From positions 1 to 10,220 of the forward strand of contig CAKZPJ010000441.1 of NCBI GenBank assembly GCA_937138955.1: a stretch of DNA of 10,220 nt, in the 5' to 3' direction. Positions 8,484 to 10,220 of the stretch are shown one piece after another. The position numbers and the translations under genes are program-made. The notes beneath the pieces were generated by a model. The model ran no database searches, was not told the DNA's origin, and was given only the letters and a program-made list of their open reading frames with translations. This stretch comes from an uncultured Flammeovirgaceae bacterium (GTDB lineage Bacteria; Bacteroidota; Bacteroidia; Cytophagales; Cyclobacteriaceae). Every line of letters begins with the position of its first letter. Position 1 is the first letter of the stretch.

Positions 8484-9089
8484 ATGACAGCTTCCTATCT
8501 TACTCTAGCGGGTTTATGGTTAGTGTACTTTACGTTACACAGTCTGTTGGCTTCATCAGAAGTAAAAAGGCATGCTCGTTGCTGGTTAGGGGAATTTTAT
8601 CGCTACTACCGCTTGGGTTATAATATTTTGGCGGTAGCCACCATTATTCCCGTGCTACTTTACAATGCGCTGATTTCTGACCAACCGCTTATCAGTGATA
8701 TTCGAGTGCGGGATATGCTGCAACTATTCGGTCTGGTGCTGGCCGCCTACGGAATTATTGTCATTCATCTTTCTTTTAAGCAGTTCTCTAAACGAGAGTT
8801 TCTCGGTACTCCACCCTCAGAGGCCAATCGTACTCAACCCCTCCGCACCGATGGTGTTTTACAATACGTGCGCCATCCGCTATATTCCGGCACCATCCTG
8901 ATTGCTTTAGGACTGTGGTGCTTCTCACCTACTATCGCTAATTTGATTACAGCCCTAGCCTGGATTATCTATATTTTGATAGGAATCCAACTAGAAGAGA
9001 AGAAACTACTGAAGTTATACGGCGAAGAATACCAGAGTTATAAAAACCAAGTACCTATGCTAGTACCTAGATTGCGCCCTCGCCGGTAA
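8484..9089 (+). CDS. Isoprenylcysteine-methyltransferase/NnrU-like membrane protein
   Basis: This 201-residue integral membrane protein has about five hydrophobic segments (4-24, 44-62, 78-97, 133-148, 150-170). The C-terminal half carries the signature of the ICMT/PEMT-like methyltransferase fold: GVLQYVRHPLYSGTILIALGLW (RHPxY at 130-134), then QLEEKKLLKLYGEEYQSYKNQVP, where the Glu pair at 171-172 and the YGEEYxxYxxxVP tail match the SAM-binding end of the family. A SAM-dependent methyltransferase acting on a lipid or small hydrophobic substrate is likely; NnrU-type proteins of unknown role are an alternative. The start at ATG 8484 follows GAGG closely (8479-8482). It lies 51 bases after the permease and may share its transcript. 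Its stop abuts that of the convergent AIM24 gene. Confidence 0.75.
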   Translation: MTASYLTLAGLWLVYFTLHSLLASSEVKRHARCWLGEFYRYYRLGYNILAVATIIPVLLYNALISDQPLISDIRVRDMLQLFGLVLAAYGIIVIHLSFKQFSKREFLGTPPSEANRTQPLRTDGVLQYVRHPLYSGTILIALGLWCFSPTIANLITALAWIIYILIGIQLEEKKLLKLYGEEYQSYKNQVPMLVPRLRPRR

Positions 9090-9863
9090 TTATTCCTCGA
9101 AGAAACCACCCAAAACAGAGCTTTCTCCCTTTTTATTATTTTTGCCATAAGGAGCAATAGCTGCTACTAATTTGCGGAATGGCATAGATTGCAGCCATAC
9201 TCGTCCGGTTCCCGATAGCGTAGCTAAGAACAAGCCTTCGCCACCGAAGAGCATAGACTTCAGCCCGCCTGAACTTTGAATATCAAAGTTAATAGATGAC
9301 TCAAAGCCTACCACGCAGCCGGTATCAATTCGCAGTGTTTCACCATTCAGTTGTTTTTCAATAACGGTACCCCCCGCGTGAATAAATGCCAAACCGTCGC
9401 CTTCCAAGCGTTGCAAAATGAAGCCTTCTCCACCTACTAATCCTGAACCAAGCTTACGGTTAAGTTGTATGCTTACCTTTGTTCCTAGTGCTGCGCACAA
9501 AAAAGAATCCTTTTGTACAGTTAGCGTATTCTGCTGCATTTCGGATAAGTCTACCGGAATAATAGTGCCCGGATAAGGAGCGGCAAAAGCAGCTCGAGCC
9601 TTCCCGTGGCCTCGATGAGTAAAATGGGTCATAAAAGCCGATTCGCCAGTGAGCATTCGTGTTCCGGCGGAAACCAACTTGCCGAAAAAGCTTTGGTTGG
9701 GGTTGGAGCCGTCGCCCATCTTGGTTTCAAAATCGATACCATCTTCCAGATACACCATAGCCCCAGCTTCAGCGATTACGGTTTCGCTGGGGTCTAACTC
9801 TACTTCTACTACCTGAATTCCATCGCCGAGAATCTGATAGTCTATTTCGTGTGATCGTTTCAT
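9090..9863 (-). CDS. TIGR00266/AIM24-family protein
   Basis: This is a 257-residue cytoplasmic protein of the widespread AIM24/TIGR00266 family, whose molecular function is not established. The recognisable family pattern is the opening [35 protein letters not shown], the middle [24 protein letters not shown], and the late [25 protein letters not shown]. The Gly-rich repeated beta units suggest a trimeric beta-roll structure as in solved members. Length is normal for the family and no residue appears missing. ATG 9863 is used; an 81-base gap separates it from the divergent sulfatase gene. The stop codon touches the stop of the convergent methyltransferase-like gene, and no terminator hairpin is visible there. 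Confidence 0.9.
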   Translation of the reverse strand: MKRSHEIDYQILGDGIQVVEVELDPSETVIAEAGAMVYLEDGIDFETKMGDGSNPNQSFFGKLVSAGTRMLTGESAFMTHFTHRGHGKARAAFAAPYPGTIIPVDLSEMQQNTLTVQKDSFLCAALGTKVSIQLNRKLGSGLVGGEGFILQRLEGDGLAFIHAGGTVIEKQLNGETLRIDTGCVVGFESSINFDIQSSGGLKSMLFGGEGLFLATLSGTGRVWLQSMPFRKLVAAIAPYGKNNKKGESSVLGGFFEE

Positions 9864-9944
9864 AAGTTGTTGCTAAATAATTGAGTAAATAACAATAATT
9901 TTAGACAAGGTGTATTCTCTAAATTCGTAAAAATCTCTTGGATA

Positions 9945-10220
9945 ATGAAACGCTCGATTTATCTGATTTCTTTCTTCATTCTAATTAATTTAGGTCACTA
10001 TAATGCCGTAAATGCCCAATCTTCGTCATCACCTAATATACTATTGATTATTACCGACGATCAGGGCTACCACGATGTCTCTTATTATGGCACCGAGGAT
10101 ATTCGTACTCCGCATATCGACTCACTGGCAGCCTCAGGCATGCGGTTTGATCGTTTTTACGCCAACTGTACGGAGTGCTGGAAGAATCGGCAATATCTAC
10201 GAATCATATTACCACCTGGA
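9945..10220 (+). CDS. Secreted sulfatase, 5' part only, with abnormal active-site motif
   Basis: The first 92 residues of a type I sulfatase are present, cut by the window end. A signal peptide (MKRSIYLISFFILINLGHYNAVNA) is followed by the metal-binding opening PNILLIITDDQGYHDV (Asp38 and Asp39), then TPHIDSLAASGMRFDRFYANCT, which is typical of the family. The next residues should give the formylglycine motif C-x-P/A-x-R within a segment like CSPTRASLLTG. Here the sequence reads CWKNRQYLRIILPPG: Cys78 and Arg82 are in the right places but the Pro/Ala position is Lys and the following helix is unlike the family. This could be real divergence, a mutated gene, or poor sequence at a contig edge. 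Such enzymes remove sulfate from polysaccharides and are common in marine Bacteroidota. Confidence 0.75.
   Translation, partial: MKRSIYLISFFILINLGHYNAVNAQSSSSPNILLIITDDQGYHDVSYYGTEDIRTPHIDSLAASGMRFDRFYANCTECWKNRQYLRIILPPG

Overview
This window looks like accessory chromosome from a free-living Bacteroidota bacterium, probably of the Cytophagales type. The grounds are promoter-like TTG/TTTG...TAnnTTTG boxes, genes mostly without strong Shine-Dalgarno sequences, a MacB/FtsX-like permease of the large Bacteroidota type, small outer-membrane beta-barrel proteins, a short Crp/Fnr regulator with an altered nucleotide-binding cassette, and the start of a secreted sulfatase. The species cannot be named from the sequence.

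Layout. Positions 1-619 are mobile-element debris: a 12-bp inverted repeat (40-106), a 19-bp near-perfect hairpin (116-157), then the C-terminal part of an IS4-type DDE transposase ending at 619. A small exported barrel-like protein (675-998, with a G8 tract) follows. Next come a Crp/Fnr-type regulator (1179-1742) and an outer-membrane beta-barrel protein (1829-2488). A 15-bp bidirectional terminator separates these from the convergent gene for an ALDH7/antiquitin-type alpha-aminoadipate semialdehyde dehydrogenase (4134-2542, minus strand). Divergent from it is a cysteine-free thioredoxin-fold secreted protein (4316-4885). An alpha/beta hydrolase pseudogene lies on the minus strand (5811-4909) and is interrupted by two in-frame nonsense codons. 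Divergent from that are an 808-residue MacB/FtsX-like permease (6006-8432) and an isoprenylcysteine-methyltransferase/NnrU-like membrane protein (8484-9089). A TIGR00266/AIM24 protein (9863-9090, minus strand) meets the latter stop to stop with no gap. The window ends inside a sulfatase gene (9945 onward) whose active-site motif reads abnormally in the last 45 bases.

Working together. I see no single multi-gene system. The regulator and the following barrel gene are co-oriented and could be linked. The dehydrogenase would act alone in lysine/pipecolate catabolism. The permease has no ATPase beside it. Most of the interest lies in decay and edge signals: the transposase remnant with palindromes, the doubly stopped but otherwise intact hydrolase, the homopolymer tract and the broken sulfatase signature. 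I did not find convincing evidence for a new biological system.
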